45,764 bases of DNA. It comes from Candidatus Zhuqueibacterota bacterium (lineage in GTDB: Bacteria > Zhuqueibacterota > Zhuqueibacteria > Residuimicrobiales > Krinioviventaceae). Position 1 is the first letter of the stretch, and every line of letters starts with the position of its first letter. The notes beneath the pieces are model-generated. The model saw nothing but the letters and a program-made list of their open reading frames with translations. It was not told the origin of the DNA and did no database searches. The position numbers and the translations under genes were made by a program. This document shows positions 9,506 through 17,654 of the stretch, one piece after another. The stretch spans positions 1-45,764 of the forward strand of contig JAFGKD010000104.1 in assembly GCA_016928775.1 (NCBI GenBank), in the 5' to 3' direction.

Positions 9506-10279
9506 ATGAACAAGACAGCACTCATCACCGGTGCAGCGCGCGGCATTGGGCGCGGCATTGCAGAGGAACTGGCAAAAAATGGCTTTGACATCGGCATCGT
9601 TGATATTTTGACGGATTCGGCAACGCAGGATGTCATATCAGCCTGCGAAAAATGTGGTGTCAAAGCCGTTGCCATAAAAGCTGATATCAGCAAAACAGAC
9701 GATCGCAATCGAATAATCGTCTCGATGAAAGCTGAATTCAGCCGACTGGACATACTGGTCAATAACGCTGGTGTCGCCCCCAGGCAGCGTTTGGATATTT
9801 TGCACGCGACGGAGGACAGTTACGATTGGGTCATGGATGTTAATCTCAAAGGACCTTATTTTCTCACCCAGGCGGTTGCCAACTGGATGATCGAGCAGAA
9901 ACAGGTGGATGCAACTGTCGAAGCCAAAATCATCAACATTTCATCCATTTCCGCTTACACATCATCGCCCATGCGGGGAGAATATTGTCTCTCCAAAGCG
10001 GCGGTGAGTATGATGACGCAGCTCTATGCCGATCGTCTGGCTGAATTTGGCATCCCCGTCTTTGAGGTGCGACCGGGCATCATCAAAACAGACATGACCT
10101 CGGCGGTGACGGAAAAATACGACAAGCTCATTCTGCAAGAAGGACTGACGCCAATCAAGCGTTGGGGAACACCCAAAGATGTCGCCAGGGCTGTGACAGC
10201 CATTGCCCTGGGCTATTTCCCGTACTCGACCGGCGAAGTGATCAATGTGGATGGTGGTTTTCATATGCGGCGGTTGTAA
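9506..10279 (+). CDS. SDR-family NAD(P)-dependent oxidoreductase (FabG-like)
   Basis: A classical short-chain dehydrogenase of 257 residues. The cofactor motif is TGAARGIG (residues 8-15), and an acidic residue at the end of strand 2 (IVDI) suggests NAD rather than NADP. NNAG follows, and the catalytic Ser/Tyr/Lys lie in ISSISAY and YCLSK. The C-terminal GEVINVDGG is typical of the FabG/3-ketoacyl reductase-like group. Substrates in this family range from acyl carriers to sugars. The convergent neighbour is a KDPG aldolase, so a sugar or uronate dehydrogenase role is possible, but that is an inference from context only. Confidence 0.85.
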   Translation: MNKTALITGAARGIGRGIAEELAKNGFDIGIVDILTDSATQDVISACEKCGVKAVAIKADISKTDDRNRIIVSMKAEFSRLDILVNNAGVAPRQRLDILHATEDSYDWVMDVNLKGPYFLTQAVANWMIEQKQVDATVEAKIINISSISAYTSSPMRGEYCLSKAAVSMMTQLYADRLAEFGIPVFEVRPGIIKTDMTSAVTEKYDKLILQEGLTPIKRWGTPKDVARAVTAIALGYFPYSTGEVINVDGGFHMRRL

Positions 10280-10310
10280 CCATTCGCCACTTACACCATA
10301 GTAGGGACGC

Positions 10311-10343
10311 CGCGGCTGTTTATACCACGTCGGCTCAGCCGCG
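10311..10343. terminator. Possible stem-loop between convergent genes
   Basis: CGCGGCTG (10311-10318) pairs with CAGCCGCG (10336-10343) across a 17-base loop, between the ends of the SDR and KDPG aldolase genes. The distal arm overlaps the last codons of the aldolase gene. There is no clear T-run, so termination is only a guess. Confidence 0.25.
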
Positions 10344-11006
10344 TGCTTCGCGAATCCAGTCCAGACACAATCTCACTTTATCGCGAATGCTCACATAATC
10401 GCCTGCTGCCACCAGCTCTTTCGTCACCAATTTGCTGCCCATGCCCACGGCGCAGGCGCCGGCTTTGATCCAGCTATCAATACTCTCTCTTGTTGCATCC
10501 ACACCGCCGGTCGGCATCAACCGCGTCCAGGGCATGGGTCCGCGCACCGCTTTGACGAATCCCGGTCCGCCAACCTGGGCGCCGGGAAAAATCTTGACAA
10601 TTTCCACCCCCCATTCTTCCGCGGTGGAAATCTCGTTCACACTGCCGCAGCCGGGAATGTAGGGAATTTTACGTTTGTTGCAGAGCCGTGCCGTTTCAAT
10701 ATCAAAAATGGGCGCCACAATAAAATTGGCCCCCGCTGCAATATAAAGCGCCGCAGTCGGGGCATCCAGCACCGAGCCAACGCCGAGAACAAGCTGTGGG
10801 TGCTCCTGCTCACAAAAAGCGCCAAGCGCTTTAAATACATCGTGCGCTTTGTCACCGCGATTGGTGAATTCAACGATCCTGGCGCCACCCTGCGCCAATG
10901 CAGCGACAATGTGCTGCGACACCTGCACATCCGCATTATAAAATAGCGGGACCAGCCCGCATTCCAGCACTTCTTTGTACACCGTGAGTCGATCAAAACG
11001 AGCCAT
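10335..11006 (-). CDS. eda: KDPG/KHG aldolase (Entner-Doudoroff aldolase family)
   Basis: This 223-residue protein matches 2-keto-3-deoxy-6-phosphogluconate aldolase, which cleaves KDPG to pyruvate and glyceraldehyde 3-phosphate. Seen in the sequence: Glu46 in IVEFTNR, the phosphate/substrate loop LGVGSVLD (~74-81), Schiff-base Lys138 in VEIVKIFPG, and the late phosphate loop PTGGV (~165-169). GGAG lies seven bases before the ATG. Length is in the normal range (~210-225). In a polysaccharide degrader it would process uronate- or galactonate-derived KDPG. The partner kinase is not in the window, so the exact sugar (KDPG, KDPGal or KHG) is open. Confidence 0.88.
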   Translation of the reverse strand: MARFDRLTVYKEVLECGLVPLFYNADVQVSQHIVAALAQGGARIVEFTNRGDKAHDVFKALGAFCEQEHPQLVLGVGSVLDAPTAALYIAAGANFIVAPIFDIETARLCNKRKIPYIPGCGSVNEISTAEEWGVEIVKIFPGAQVGGPGFVKAVRGPMPWTRLMPTGGVDATRESIDSWIKAGACAVGMGSKLVTKELVAAGDYVSIRDKVRLCLDWIREARG

Positions 11007-11159
11007 ATCACTTCTCCTTTATCAGAGTATTAAAACTGCGAGTGGAAAGACCGGACCTTTCGCAATATAATCAAAATGAATGAAAAAGGGCAATGTTCAT
11101 TTCAGAGAATAACCCAATGCCCGGCTGAGACAGTTGTTTGAGAGCGCATGAAAATTTAT

Positions 11160-11188
11160 TTGACAAAGGTGGAGATAAATTGTACTTT
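11160..11188 (+). promoter_or_regulatory. Sigma70-like promoter upstream of DUF362 gene
   Basis: A consensus TTGACA (11160-11165), a 17-base spacer and TACTTT (11183-11188) stand about 110 bases before the DUF362 start codon, in the gap between the divergent aldolase and DUF362 genes. Sequence evidence only. Confidence 0.45.
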
Positions 11189-11299
11189 TAATAAAGTATT
11201 ATGAATGATTACTGCCATTCATCTTGCCGGATATTCTGCGTGGCTTGTCCCGCGTTGTCTTTTGGAATTCAAGAGATGTTATCAATGAAGGAGTGTGCA

Positions 11300-12424
11300 A
11301 TGAGTGATAAAAAGCAAGAATCTTGTTTGTTCAGTGACATATCCAGGCGCCGCTTTATCTCGACGATCGGTGCGGCGACCGCTGGCGTACTTTTGACCAG
11401 GTGTAGCAAGGATAATCCAACCCAACCATCCTCGGGTCCCGACAATCCAAACTTGCCGGCATCTTCAAAAGTGGCGGTCGGTGAAGTCAAAATTTATGAT
11501 TTTAATACACTCAAAAACAAGATGGCCGACATGTTGGACAAGCTCGGCGGGTTGGGCGATCTCATTAAAAGCGGCGATACGGTTGGTTTGAAGATCAACC
11601 TCACGGGCGGTACGGGATCAGCGGACACCTGGGAGAGATCAACCGGCGTAAATGCCGTCGATTCTTACTGGACGCATCCGCAGGTTGTCAATGCCATCGG
11701 TCAGTTGGCCAAAGATGCTGGAGCGAGTAAAATCGTCATCGTGGAGGGTTACTATGACTATGAATCCGTGGGGCGTTTTAACTTTAAAGCAGTGGCTGAC
11801 AAGCTGGGCGGCACCGTGATACAAACAAACAGTATCGCGCCGTACACCGGTTTTGCCAAACGAAGTGTCGGTTCAAATGCGTTGATCTATGATCATCTGT
11901 ATCAAAATGCCATATTTGATGAGATGGATTGCTTTATCTCATTACCCAAAGCCAAGCAGCATGTGAGCGCCGGAGTCACGCACGCGATGAAAAACCTGGT
12001 GGGCACTTTACCGGCACCGCGTTATAACCTGGATAACTCGGACAGCCGCCAGGCGATTCACAACCATCATAATCAGTATGATAAAATCGCCAACAACAAC
12101 TTGTGTCGGGTTATTCTCGATCTGAACTCGGCGACCAAAATTCATTTGGCCGTGAATGATGCAATTAAAACGACTGTTGGCGGTGAAGGACCCTGGTGTC
12201 GTCCCGTGATGGAAAACCGTACGTTCAACAAGCTCATCATCAGCAAGGATGTCGTTGCTGCAGATACGATCTCGACTCAAGTAATTGGTTTTGATCCGAA
12301 TGCGGCTGATTATACCGACACCTTCGCCCTGCCCAATCCGGCATGCATCAACTATTTGCGCGAGGCGCAAAACCTCGGTCTGGGTTTGAATGATCTCAGT
12401 CGCATTGAAGTTATAAATGTATGA
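11300..12424 (+). CDS. Tat-exported DUF362 protein
   Basis: The chosen start (11300, 374 residues) has AAGGAG six bases upstream and places a twin-arginine signal at the N-terminus: SRRRFISTIGAATAGVLL, then TRCSK. The frame is open back to 11201, but that part looks non-coding. The Cys may be a lipobox residue, although Arg at position -1 is unusual. The body matches DUF362, a family of unknown biochemistry: VGLKINLTGG, an Asp/His-rich segment with WTHPQVV, SLPKAKQHVSAGVTHAMKNLVG and a late DTISTQVIGFDP. It is followed 36 bases later by the DUF4380 gene on the same strand, so the two may be co-transcribed. Tat export implies a cofactor or metal loaded before secretion. No function is assigned. 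Confidence 0.8.
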   Translation: MSDKKQESCLFSDISRRRFISTIGAATAGVLLTRCSKDNPTQPSSGPDNPNLPASSKVAVGEVKIYDFNTLKNKMADMLDKLGGLGDLIKSGDTVGLKINLTGGTGSADTWERSTGVNAVDSYWTHPQVVNAIGQLAKDAGASKIVIVEGYYDYESVGRFNFKAVADKLGGTVIQTNSIAPYTGFAKRSVGSNALIYDHLYQNAIFDEMDCFISLPKAKQHVSAGVTHAMKNLVGTLPAPRYNLDNSDSRQAIHNHHNQYDKIANNNLCRVILDLNSATKIHLAVNDAIKTTVGGEGPWCRPVMENRTFNKLIISKDVVAADTISTQVIGFDPNAADYTDTFALPNPACINYLREAQNLGLGLNDLSRIEVINV

Positions 12425-12460
12425 CAAAAACAGGAAAATCTTAAATTTGGGAGACAGATA

Positions 12461-14044
12461 ATGAAATTGGCAACTCTATCAATTATTTTTACACTCTTTT
12501 TTGTCTCAGCTTTTGCGCAGAGCGCGGATACACAAATTGAAACGATCAGCAATTACAATGACTGGGGCTGGACATCCGTTGTCATGACAAACGGCTTGAT
12601 CACTGTCGCGACCATGCCGGACATTGGTGCGCGTATCATGCAATATGACCTGGGCTCGCACGCGTCGATTTTTGTCAATCCGTCGATGATCGGCAAAGTT
12701 GACACACCGAATCAAAACGGCGCCTGGCTCAATTATGGTGGATACAAGGTCTGGCCAGCGCCGCAGGACCGCTGGAGCTGGATACCGCCAGTGCAGCTGG
12801 ATACAGGTGTGTATGAAAGTCAAATTGTGGATCAGACATCGGATTCTGTTTCTGTTTATGTGAAAAGTCCACCCGAAGTCTGGCGAAAGCACAATATGTT
12901 GCCAGGCCTGGTTTTCGAACGACGTGCAGTTGTTTACAAGGGCACGAGCCGCGTTAAACTCGAACAATCGATGATCAACACCACATCAGCAGAGATGACC
13001 TGGAGTGTCTGGGATGTGACCCAGGCCATCGTGCATCATGAAGGCGAACGCGATTTTGAGAATTTTTGGGTCTATTTTCCCATTAAAACACAAGGAAGTC
13101 TTTTTGGTGAAAAAGGTGTAAAGACCAGCAAATCCTCAAGCGCATGGGTAGGAGAAGTTGCGCCGGGTGTCTTTGGTGTACAATTCCAGCCGAATGACGC
13201 TAAAATTTTCGCGGATTCGCCGGAAGGCTGGATTGCCTATGTCGATGAACGCGAGGGTTACGCTTACTTTAAGGTTTTCGAAATTTGGGAGGGCGAAACT
13301 TATCCCGATGATGGCGCGCGTAATGAGGTTTGGGTGGCTGCGAATCCTCTCTACCTGGAGGTTGAAGTCGTGAGCCCGATTTGGCCCATTCCACCCAATA
13401 ACGGCAAGATCACCTTTGTGGAGAACTGGTACGCCGCCAGGATGTTTGGCCCAATAAAATATGCCAATAACGTCGGTGCGATCAATAAATTCCTGGCTTA
13501 TCAGGGCGAGACAGCGCGCCTGGGAGCTATCTATGGTGTCTTTTATGAAGGCGCCGCCAGAGTTGTTTTTCTCGATGAAAATGGAGGGGTGTTAGCTGAA
13601 GGGAAAAGCTATGATGTCAGTCCAATGAACGAATTCACAGTTGACGAAACGCTGCAGCAGCCCGAGGGTGCGACAACGGTACAAGTGCGCATGTACGATA
13701 ACAATGGTGAGATGCTGGGAACACTCGAATCCAAGCCGGTTGATCTGCTAACATCTGTATCGGAAAAAACAAAACGGCCGATTACATGTGCGTTGGTGCA
13801 GAACTATCCGAATCCATTTAATCCATCCACAACCATTGCTTATTCGTTGGATCAGGCACAACATGTCATGTTAACGATTTATGATGTCAATGGCAGAAAA
13901 GTTGAGACGTTGGTTGATGGAATCAGCACCACCGGCGATTTTCATGTGGTATGGGATGCCTCTGCTTATGCAGCCGGAATTTATCTTGCCCGTCTGGATG
14001 GTGAAGGGGGAACGGCGACGACCAAAATGATCCTGTTAAAGTAA
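12461..14044 (+). CDS. Secreted DUF4380-like protein with type IX sorting domain
   Basis: A 527-residue protein with a signal peptide (about residues 1-19, ending FVSAFAQ). Residues ~25-300 resemble DUF4380, a galactose-mutarotase-like beta-sandwich: NGLITVATMPDIGARIMQYDLG, then GYKVWPAPQ and KLEQSMINTTSAEMTWSVWDV. That pattern is typical of carbohydrate-binding or epimerase-like folds, but no catalytic His pair could be confirmed. An Ig-like stretch (~340-440) leads to the C-terminal sorting domain (NYPNPFNPSTTIAYSL ... AAGIYLARL). It follows the DUF362 gene closely. It is probably a surface glycan-associated protein; the substrate is unknown. Confidence 0.78.
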   Translation: MKLATLSIIFTLFFVSAFAQSADTQIETISNYNDWGWTSVVMTNGLITVATMPDIGARIMQYDLGSHASIFVNPSMIGKVDTPNQNGAWLNYGGYKVWPAPQDRWSWIPPVQLDTGVYESQIVDQTSDSVSVYVKSPPEVWRKHNMLPGLVFERRAVVYKGTSRVKLEQSMINTTSAEMTWSVWDVTQAIVHHEGERDFENFWVYFPIKTQGSLFGEKGVKTSKSSSAWVGEVAPGVFGVQFQPNDAKIFADSPEGWIAYVDEREGYAYFKVFEIWEGETYPDDGARNEVWVAANPLYLEVEVVSPIWPIPPNNGKITFVENWYAARMFGPIKYANNVGAINKFLAYQGETARLGAIYGVFYEGAARVVFLDENGGVLAEGKSYDVSPMNEFTVDETLQQPEGATTVQVRMYDNNGEMLGTLESKPVDLLTSVSEKTKRPITCALVQNYPNPFNPSTTIAYSLDQAQHVMLTIYDVNGRKVETLVDGISTTGDFHVVWDASAYAAGIYLARLDGEGGTATTKMILLK

Positions 14045-14061
14045 GCTTGCAAGTGAGGTCA

Positions 14062-14107
14062 TGACGAAAAAGCCATCATTTTAAAATGATGGCTTTTTTT
14101 TTTCGTC
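14062..14107. terminator. Strong bidirectional rho-independent terminator
   Basis: AAAAAGCCATCATTTT pairs perfectly with AAAATGATGGCTTTTT with essentially no loop beyond the centre. It is flanked by TGACGAAA on one side and TTTCGTCA on the other. The A-run and T-run serve both directions, ending the DUF4380 gene (plus) and pgk (minus). The outer arm includes the pgk stop codon. Confidence 0.85.
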
Positions 14108-15335
14108 AGGCGCTTTTCTCGGTTAATGCGGCGACGCCCGGCAATATTTTGCCCTCCATCAGTTCCAGGCTGGCGCCACCGCCAGTGGAGATGTGGCCGA
14201 ACTTGTCGCCATAACCGGATTTTTTGGCGGCACTGGCCGAGTCGCCGCCACCAACAACCGAAACAGCATCGCACTGTGCGATCGCTTCGGCCAGGCCGTA
14301 GGTACCTCTGTCAAATCCCTTGACTTCAAACACGCCCATGGGACCATTCCAGATGATGGTTTTTGCTTTTTTTACATGCGAGATATAGAGATCGAGTGTT
14401 TTGGGGCCAATATCCAGACCCATTTTGCCATCCGGGATGCTATCACTTTTTGTCACCTCACCCTCAGCAGCGTCGCCGCTCGGGAATTCGGCGGCTACGA
14501 TATGATCGACGGGCAGCAGCAAAGTGACGCCTTTTTCTTGCGCTTTGGCGAGGTACTCTTTGGCTTTGTCGACAAAATCTTCCTCCACACGGGATGTGCC
14601 GACAGGGACGCCCCTGGCTTTCAGGAATGTATAAGCCATAGCCCCGCCGATGATCAGGCTGTCCACTTTGTCTAACAGATTGTTTATAACCATAATTTTG
14701 TCGGACACCTTGGCACCGCCGAGGATAGCGAGCAGCGGGCGTTCCGGATTTTCAAACACTTTGCTAAAATAATCCAGCTCTTTTTGTAAAAGGTAGCCGG
14801 CAGCACCCTGGCCCAATTTTTCCGGCACACCGGCCATCGAGGCATGCGCGCGATGCGCCGTGCCAAAGGCATCATCCACATACACATCCGCTAATTGTGC
14901 CAATCCGTCGATAAACCACTGACGATCTGTTTTACTCATTTTTTCGCCATCCTTTTTACCCTCTTCTTCGGGATGGAACCGCAGGTTCTCGAGCAGCAAA
15001 ACATCGCCATTCTGCATGTCAGCGACCATTTTTTCTACCTCTTCACCGACACAATCCGGTGCAAAGGCAACAGTGACACCCAAAAGTTCGCCGAGTCGTT
15101 TCGCCACTGGCGCCAGGGAATAATCGGGATTGGGTTTGCCATCCGGTCGTCCGAGGTGGGACATCAAGATCGCTTTGCCGCTATCGTTTATCACTTTTTG
15201 AATTGTCGGCAAGGCTGCTTTAATTCTTTTGTCATCCGCGACCTGTTTGCCATCTGTGAGCGGCACATTAAAATCAACGCGCACCAGGACGCGTTTACCT
15301 TTGAGATCAAGATCATCAATTGTTTGCTTGTTCAT
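14106..15335 (-). CDS. pgk: Phosphoglycerate kinase
   Basis: Catalyses the ATP-forming step of glycolysis, 1,3-bisphosphoglycerate + ADP to 3-phosphoglycerate + ATP. The start at 15335 gives 409 residues, the usual size, beginning MNKQTIDDLDLKGKRVLVRVDFNVPL, with GGAG five bases upstream. The frame is open for 56 more codons, but that extension has no family likeness. Landmarks: RVDFNVPL, SHLGRPDG, LLENLRFHPEEE, DDAFGTAHRAHAS, ILGGAKVSDKI, IIGGAMAYTFL, WNGPMGVFE and the nucleotide-binding VVGGGDSA and HISTGGGASLE. It is divergent from the sigma factor gene and ends in a shared terminator. Unusually for many genomes, no gap gene is adjacent. Confidence 0.97.
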   Translation of the reverse strand: MNKQTIDDLDLKGKRVLVRVDFNVPLTDGKQVADDKRIKAALPTIQKVINDSGKAILMSHLGRPDGKPNPDYSLAPVAKRLGELLGVTVAFAPDCVGEEVEKMVADMQNGDVLLLENLRFHPEEEGKKDGEKMSKTDRQWFIDGLAQLADVYVDDAFGTAHRAHASMAGVPEKLGQGAAGYLLQKELDYFSKVFENPERPLLAILGGAKVSDKIMVINNLLDKVDSLIIGGAMAYTFLKARGVPVGTSRVEEDFVDKAKEYLAKAQEKGVTLLLPVDHIVAAEFPSGDAAEGEVTKSDSIPDGKMGLDIGPKTLDLYISHVKKAKTIIWNGPMGVFEVKGFDRGTYGLAEAIAQCDAVSVVGGGDSASAAKKSGYGDKFGHISTGGGASLELMEGKILPGVAALTEKSA

Positions 15336-15390
15336 TTTTGCTCCGTCCTGTATGGTTTGGGATTCATCTATCTGATTTGAATGAATGATA

Positions 15391-15418
15391 AATTTACACT
15401 TTTTTGGCAGGAAATCAA
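15391..15418 (-). promoter_or_regulatory. Possible pgk promoter
   Basis: On the minus strand TTGATT (15418-15413) and TAAATT (15396-15391) are 16 bases apart and about 55 bases before the pgk start codon. The match is modest. Confidence 0.3.
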
Positions 15419-15533
15419 AAGAAAAGGATTTTTTGCTTTCGAATTGGCATAAATAGATACAGGAATCCACTTGAATTTCTGAAAAGATTTTGATAAGTTT
15501 CATAAAGATGATTGATATAGAAAGTCACCATAC

Positions 15534-16139
15534 ATGGTTGATTCCAAATCTGATCTTTCCGAGGTTGAACTTGTCGAGCGGGCCAAAATGGGCGACAGGA
15601 AGGCTTTGTCGACCATTGTCCTGGCAAATGAACAGCTTGTTTACAATACGGCCCTTCGACTTGTCGGCAATACCGAAGAAGCCGAGTGTGTTATGCAGGA
15701 AACTTTTCTAAAAGTATTCCAAGCATTGCCAAAATTTAAGGGAGAGTCTTCGCTATCGACCTGGATTTATCGGATTGCGACCAACTTTGCTCTCATGCGA
15801 CTGCGTGATCGCAAAAAAGATTTTAATGGTTTTGATGATATAGAGCTCAAAGTCAGCAAAGCAGCAATGGAGTCCTTCAACAGGTCTGTCGGGAATAATC
15901 CGCATCGCGCTATCGAAAACGTCGAGTTGCGGGAGCAAATGGAAGCCGCCATAAAAGAACTCCCACCCAAATTTAAAAGCGTATTTGTTCTCAAGGATAT
16001 TGAGGGCTTGTCGCTGAAAGAAATTGCTGATTTGAATGATATGAGCTTGCCGGCTGTCAAATCGAATTTACATCGCGCCCGCTTGTTTCTGCGAAATCGA
16101 TTGGCGGAATTTGCCGAACGAGAACATCTGGCCGTCTAG
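15534..16139 (+). CDS. ECF-type RNA polymerase sigma factor
   Basis: This 201-residue protein has the two domains of extracytoplasmic-function sigma factors. Region 2 (~10-90) shows NEQLVYNTALRLVGNTEEAE, QETFLKVFQALPKFKG and STWIYRIATNFALMRLRDRK. Region 4 (~130-190) shows LPPKFKSVFVLKDIEGLSLKEIA and LPAVKSNLHRARLFLRNRL, the -35 recognition helix. Regions 1.1 and 3 are absent, as expected. No zinc-finger anti-sigma gene follows. The next gene encodes a one-helix membrane protein that could be a partner but has no known anti-sigma motif. No strong Shine-Dalgarno site precedes the ATG. Confidence 0.9.
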   Translation: MVDSKSDLSEVELVERAKMGDRKALSTIVLANEQLVYNTALRLVGNTEEAECVMQETFLKVFQALPKFKGESSLSTWIYRIATNFALMRLRDRKKDFNGFDDIELKVSKAAMESFNRSVGNNPHRAIENVELREQMEAAIKELPPKFKSVFVLKDIEGLSLKEIADLNDMSLPAVKSNLHRARLFLRNRLAEFAEREHLAV

Positions 16140-16220
16140 TTGATTTCATGAATGTGTTATTCAAATACCCGCACGCGCGATGATCTCGCCACAAAATGAT
16201 CCACCAAAGACGAGGCGCAA

Positions 16221-16823
16221 ATGAAAGTAAATGCTTTGCTGTTGTTGCTCATCGCTATTCTGGCGATTGGAGCGCTTGTTGTCAGTTTTGTCGCATTGAA
16301 CCGAGCACAGAGTGCCCGTGAGCTGGCGTTGTCTGAAATCATCGTTGAAGAGGCAAACTCGATGAGTACTCCCGTTTATCACGAGGAGACGAATAAGTAT
16401 GGCTATTTAACGCTCTATGATATCAGTATCGCCAATATGTCAGGACCGGCACTAAAACTCGATCGGGTGGCAAAAACGACGTCTGGTGTCGGTTTTTTAT
16501 CTCTGCTGAAAGGTCCTGATCTGGTGAACGCTCAGGTGAACGCAAAAGCCTTTATAAGCGAAAAGGGGAGTGCGGCGATCAAAAATGAACCGCGCTTGCT
16601 CAAATCAATCGGGCTTGAAGATATGGGGGATGCGGTGGAGGTGGGAATGACCATCGCACCCGGCGAAACCAAAGTTATTCATCTGGGATTAACACTTGAG
16701 CCGTATACAGCTGATATGCGGGCGGTTGCGAATATGGCTCTGGTCTCATTTGAGCTGCTATTTGATAACGGAAAAAGCTATATCTTTCAGCGAGGTTTTC
16801 CAATTTATCCCCTGCAACAATAA
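16221..16823 (+). CDS. Membrane-anchored protein of unknown function
   Basis: A 200-residue protein with an N-terminal membrane anchor or uncleaved signal (about residues 4-26, LLLLLIAILAIGALVVSFVAL) followed by a short coiled segment. The extracytoplasmic domain (~45-200) alternates strands and ends with a segment typical of small beta-sandwiches (IAPGETKVIHLGLTLEPYT ... FELLFDNGKSYIFQRGFPIYPL). I do not recognise the family. It lies 81 bases after the ECF sigma gene on the same strand, so co-expression is likely. It lacks anti-sigma features such as a zinc-binding HxxxCxxC. Confidence 0.7.
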   Translation: MKVNALLLLLIAILAIGALVVSFVALNRAQSARELALSEIIVEEANSMSTPVYHEETNKYGYLTLYDISIANMSGPALKLDRVAKTTSGVGFLSLLKGPDLVNAQVNAKAFISEKGSAAIKNEPRLLKSIGLEDMGDAVEVGMTIAPGETKVIHLGLTLEPYTADMRAVANMALVSFELLFDNGKSYIFQRGFPIYPLQQ

Positions 16824-16824
16824 A

Positions 16825-16853
16825 AAAGCCCGGTAATTTGGGCACCGGGCTTT
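16825..16853. terminator. Rho-independent terminator between convergent genes
   Basis: AAAGCCCGGT (16825-16834) pairs with ACCGGGCTTT (16844-16853), loop 9. Read on the minus strand the stem is followed by six T, so it best serves hsp20; on the plus strand the T-run is short. Confidence 0.75.
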
Positions 16854-16891
16854 GGCAATATGAGTCTTTTCGCTGGAAATGTGAGATATTG

Positions 16892-17329
16892 TTATTTAAT
16901 TTCGATCATCCGCGGTTTTACTTCTTCGGATTTGTGCAAGGTAATGCGCAACACACCATCTTTGTACTCGGCTTTGATATCTTTTTCTGCCACCTTTTCC
17001 GGCAAGCGGAAGGAACGGCAAAAGGAGCCTCGGGATCGTTCATAATAGTAGTGACGTTCATCCTCCTTTTTCTCTTCATGTTTCCGTTCGCCTTTGACGG
17101 TCAGGACATTGTCGCGTAAAGAAATATTGATGTCTTTTTTATCCAGACCGGGGAGGTCCGCCATCACCTCATAAGCGTCCTTGGTCTCTTTTACATCCAC
17201 TCGGGGTGACCATACCGTTGAATCGTCCTCCCAGGCAGAAAGTGAATCATTCCAAAAATCATTAATGAATCTGTCGACAAATCTCGGCATGTCCAGCTCG
17301 ACTCTCGGATTTCGTTTTGTTAACCACAT
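16892..17329 (-). CDS. Small heat shock protein, Hsp20/alpha-crystallin family
   Basis: A 145-residue small heat shock protein, an ATP-independent holdase that binds unfolding proteins. The N-terminal arm (~1-40) has the usual FVDRFINDFW helix. The alpha-crystallin domain (~42-135) contains PRVDVKETKDAYEVMADLPGL, the NVLTVKGERK strand and the hallmark GVLRITL. The C-terminal tail has a PRMIEI tract resembling the IxI anchor. GGAGG lies six bases before the ATG. No CIRCE inverted repeat is present upstream, so HrcA control is not indicated. Confidence 0.95.
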   Translation of the reverse strand: MWLTKRNPRVELDMPRFVDRFINDFWNDSLSAWEDDSTVWSPRVDVKETKDAYEVMADLPGLDKKDINISLRDNVLTVKGERKHEEKKEDERHYYYERSRGSFCRSFRLPEKVAEKDIKAEYKDGVLRITLHKSEEVKPRMIEIK

Positions 17330-17654
17330 AATGGTCCTCCTTTATATTTTTATCTTTGATTTGCTTTTTTATCATTTTCACCATCAGATAATACAAAGGA
17401 TGTGCCAAAAGATAAAAAGATTAAAACCACTTTTTCCAAGTCAATTAAAAATAGTAGATTAAAGCAATAACGTGCCTCGATGATAAATAGTAAATATTTT
17501 GCAAGTATGTCATGGAAAGACTTGTAATCGTCTATTATCTGTCATATTGACATTGGTATGACAGGGGGGATTGCGACAAGTTTTGACATGTTATAAAAAA
17601 ACCTCAAAGGATTTTGAATCCTTTGAGGTTTCTGTTAAAACATTCAAAGGGATA
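17330..17654. other. Intergenic region upstream of hsp20
   Basis: No gene is supported here. The AT-rich stretch near hsp20 should hold its promoter, but no convincing -35/-10 pair was found. The other end holds the pntB terminator. Confidence 0.55.
17595..17630 (-). terminator. Rho-independent terminator of the pnt operon
   Basis: AACCTCAAAGGATT (17600-17613) pairs with AATCCTTTGAGGTT (17617-17630) across a three-base loop. On the minus strand it is followed by six T, 25 bases past the pntB stop codon. Confidence 0.88.

Noticed and set aside
15336..15503. An N-terminal extension of pgk
   Set aside because: It has no likeness to phosphoglycerate kinase, and the start at 15335 has GGAG and the canonical N-terminus.
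16221..16823. Anti-sigma factor for the adjacent ECF sigma gene
   Set aside because: It has one membrane helix but no zinc-binding or other anti-sigma motif at the cytoplasmic side; almost the whole protein is outside.
17330..17460. A CIRCE element upstream of hsp20
   Set aside because: No TTAGCACTC/GAGTGCTAA inverted repeat is present.
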